The notes under the pieces were generated by a model. That model saw nothing but the letters and a program-made list of their open reading frames with translations, did no database searches and was not told the DNA's origin. A program made the position numbers and the translations under genes. A DNA stretch of 64,000 bases, taken from NCBI RefSeq assembly GCF_004331175.1, contig NZ_SJOD01000007.1, positions 1 to 64,000 on the forward strand, written 5' to 3'. The stretch comes from Acinetobacter sp. ANC 4178 (GTDB lineage: Bacteria; Pseudomonadota; Gammaproteobacteria; Pseudomonadales; Moraxellaceae). Shown here in pieces: positions 63,103-64,000 of this stretch. Numbering within the stretch: position 1 is the first letter of the stretch; each line of letters starts with the position of its first letter.

Positions 63103-64000
63103 ATGCCGCTCAATACCGTTGAAGAGCTCGTAGCAGATATCCGTGCAGGGAAAATGGTCATCCTGATGGATGATGAAGACCGTGAAAATGAAGGTGACTT
63201 AGTTATTGCGGCGACACACGTGCGCCCAGAAGACATTAACTTCATGATTACGCATGCGCGTGGTTTAGTGTGCTTAACTTTAAGCCGTGAGCGTTGTCAG
63301 CAATTGAATTTACCTTTAATGGTCGATGCCAATGGTGCACAACATGCCACCAACTTCACCTTATCGATTGAAGCAGCAGAAGGGATTACCACAGGTATTT
63401 CCGCTGCTGAACGTGCTCATACCATTCAAACAGCGGTTGCTGCACATGCCAAGCCGAGCGATATTGTACAACCTGGACATATCTTCCCGCTGATGGCACA
63501 ACCCGGTGGTGTACTGCACCGTGCAGGACATACTGAAGCAGGCTGTGACCTCTCACGTATTGCTGGCTTAGAACCCGCTTCCGTGATTTGTGAAATCATT
63601 AAAGAAGACGGCACCATGGCCCGTCGTCCAGATTTGGAAATTTTCGCTGAAAAGCATGGTCTTAAAATGGGGACCATTGCTGACCTGATCCATTACCGCA
63701 TGACCAATGAACAAACAGTCGAGCGTTTAGGTCAAGAAACCATCGACACTGAATATGGTACATTTGAACTGTTCCGTTATCGTGAAATTGGCAATCCAGA
63801 TATCCATTTGGCCTTGGTTAAAGGTGAGCCGAAAGACGGCGTAACCACAGTTCGCGTGCATGGTTTTAATCCAACTCGTGATTTATTGAAACTCAATAAG
63901 CAAGATGGCGAACCTGCTTGGAACTTAGACCGTGCGCTAAAAGAAATTGCCCACAGTGATCGTGGTGTACTGGTGTGGATTGGTCAACGTCACCTACAAG
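63103..64000 (+). CDS. ribB: 3,4-Dihydroxy-2-butanone-4-phosphate synthase (RibB/RibBA), partial
   Basis: Riboflavin synthesis: converts ribulose 5-phosphate to the four-carbon precursor. The DHBPS domain (about 1-200) has [15 protein letters not shown] (metal and substrate residues), THARGLVCL and [11 protein letters not shown]. After residue 205 begins a GTP-cyclohydrolase-II-like domain ([14 protein letters not shown]), so it is RibBA-shaped. The window ends within it, so whether the second domain is active cannot be judged. AAGGTG lies eight bases before ATG. Confidence 0.93.
   Translation, partial: MPLNTVEELVADIRAGKMVILMDDEDRENEGDLVIAATHVRPEDINFMITHARGLVCLTLSRERCQQLNLPLMVDANGAQHATNFTLSIEAAEGITTGISAAERAHTIQTAVAAHAKPSDIVQPGHIFPLMAQPGGVLHRAGHTEAGCDLSRIAGLEPASVICEIIKEDGTMARRPDLEIFAEKHGLKMGTIADLIHYRMTNEQTVERLGQETIDTEYGTFELFRYREIGNPDIHLALVKGEPKDGVTTVRVHGFNPTRDLLKLNKQDGEPAWNLDRALKEIAHSDRGVLVWIGQRHLQ

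Overview
The window is about 64 kb of chromosome from an Acinetobacter species. The genus call rests on gene content and order: an atpIBEFHAGDC operon, the znuA/zur-znuC-znuB cluster, a LysM protein followed by dprA and tsaC, the gdhA-astCADBE operon with a divergent Lrp-type regulator, a VgrG with a long DUF2345-type tail, and moderately AT-rich coding DNA with very AT-rich intergenic spacers. No plasmid, phage or intact insertion sequence is evident.

Layout. 1-670 is the promoter and leader of an rRNA operon running leftwards; the first 14 bases are the 5' end of a 16S rRNA gene. 720-3300 is a copper module (OprC-type TonB receptor and a DUF2946 protein). 3364-6931 holds def, a LysM protein, dprA and tsaC. 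6969-7102 is a candidate three-hairpin small RNA. 7324-12731 is mixed metabolism and transport (EamA exporter with a divergent AraC regulator, glutathione peroxidase, RcnB-like protein, lipoprotein, alcohol dehydrogenase). 12810-20011 is the complete F1Fo ATP synthase operon. 20181-23224 is the zinc uptake system with one Zur box between znuA and zur.

25057-32839 is the accessory part: a type VI secretion VgrG, a large two-enzyme peptidoglycan-hydrolase effector, a lipoprotein that is probably its immunity protein, a second orphan lipoprotein, a frameshifted relative of the immunity protein, and scraps of other coding sequence. It is visibly more AT-rich than its surroundings and looks like an effector/immunity exchange site.

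33035-50467 is housekeeping and regulation: maeA, argS, a SPOR protein, GST, OsmC, pirin, a diguanylate cyclase, a PadR/Fur-like/DUF3861 operon with a perfect palindromic operator, DUF2971, guaA, DoxX, DedA, LysE, an orphan ParA, a SirB-like protein and BolA. Two identical tRNA-Gly genes follow, then a decayed pseudogene. 51525-54310 holds a periplasmic broad-specificity racemase and a CycA-type permease. 54713-62777 is the arginine succinyltransferase pathway with glutamate dehydrogenase. The window ends inside ribB/ribBA.

The strongest leads are the T6SS effector/immunity block, the small RNA candidate, a Fur paralogue that has lost its metal ligands, and a 64-bp palindrome-containing repeat downstream of argS.
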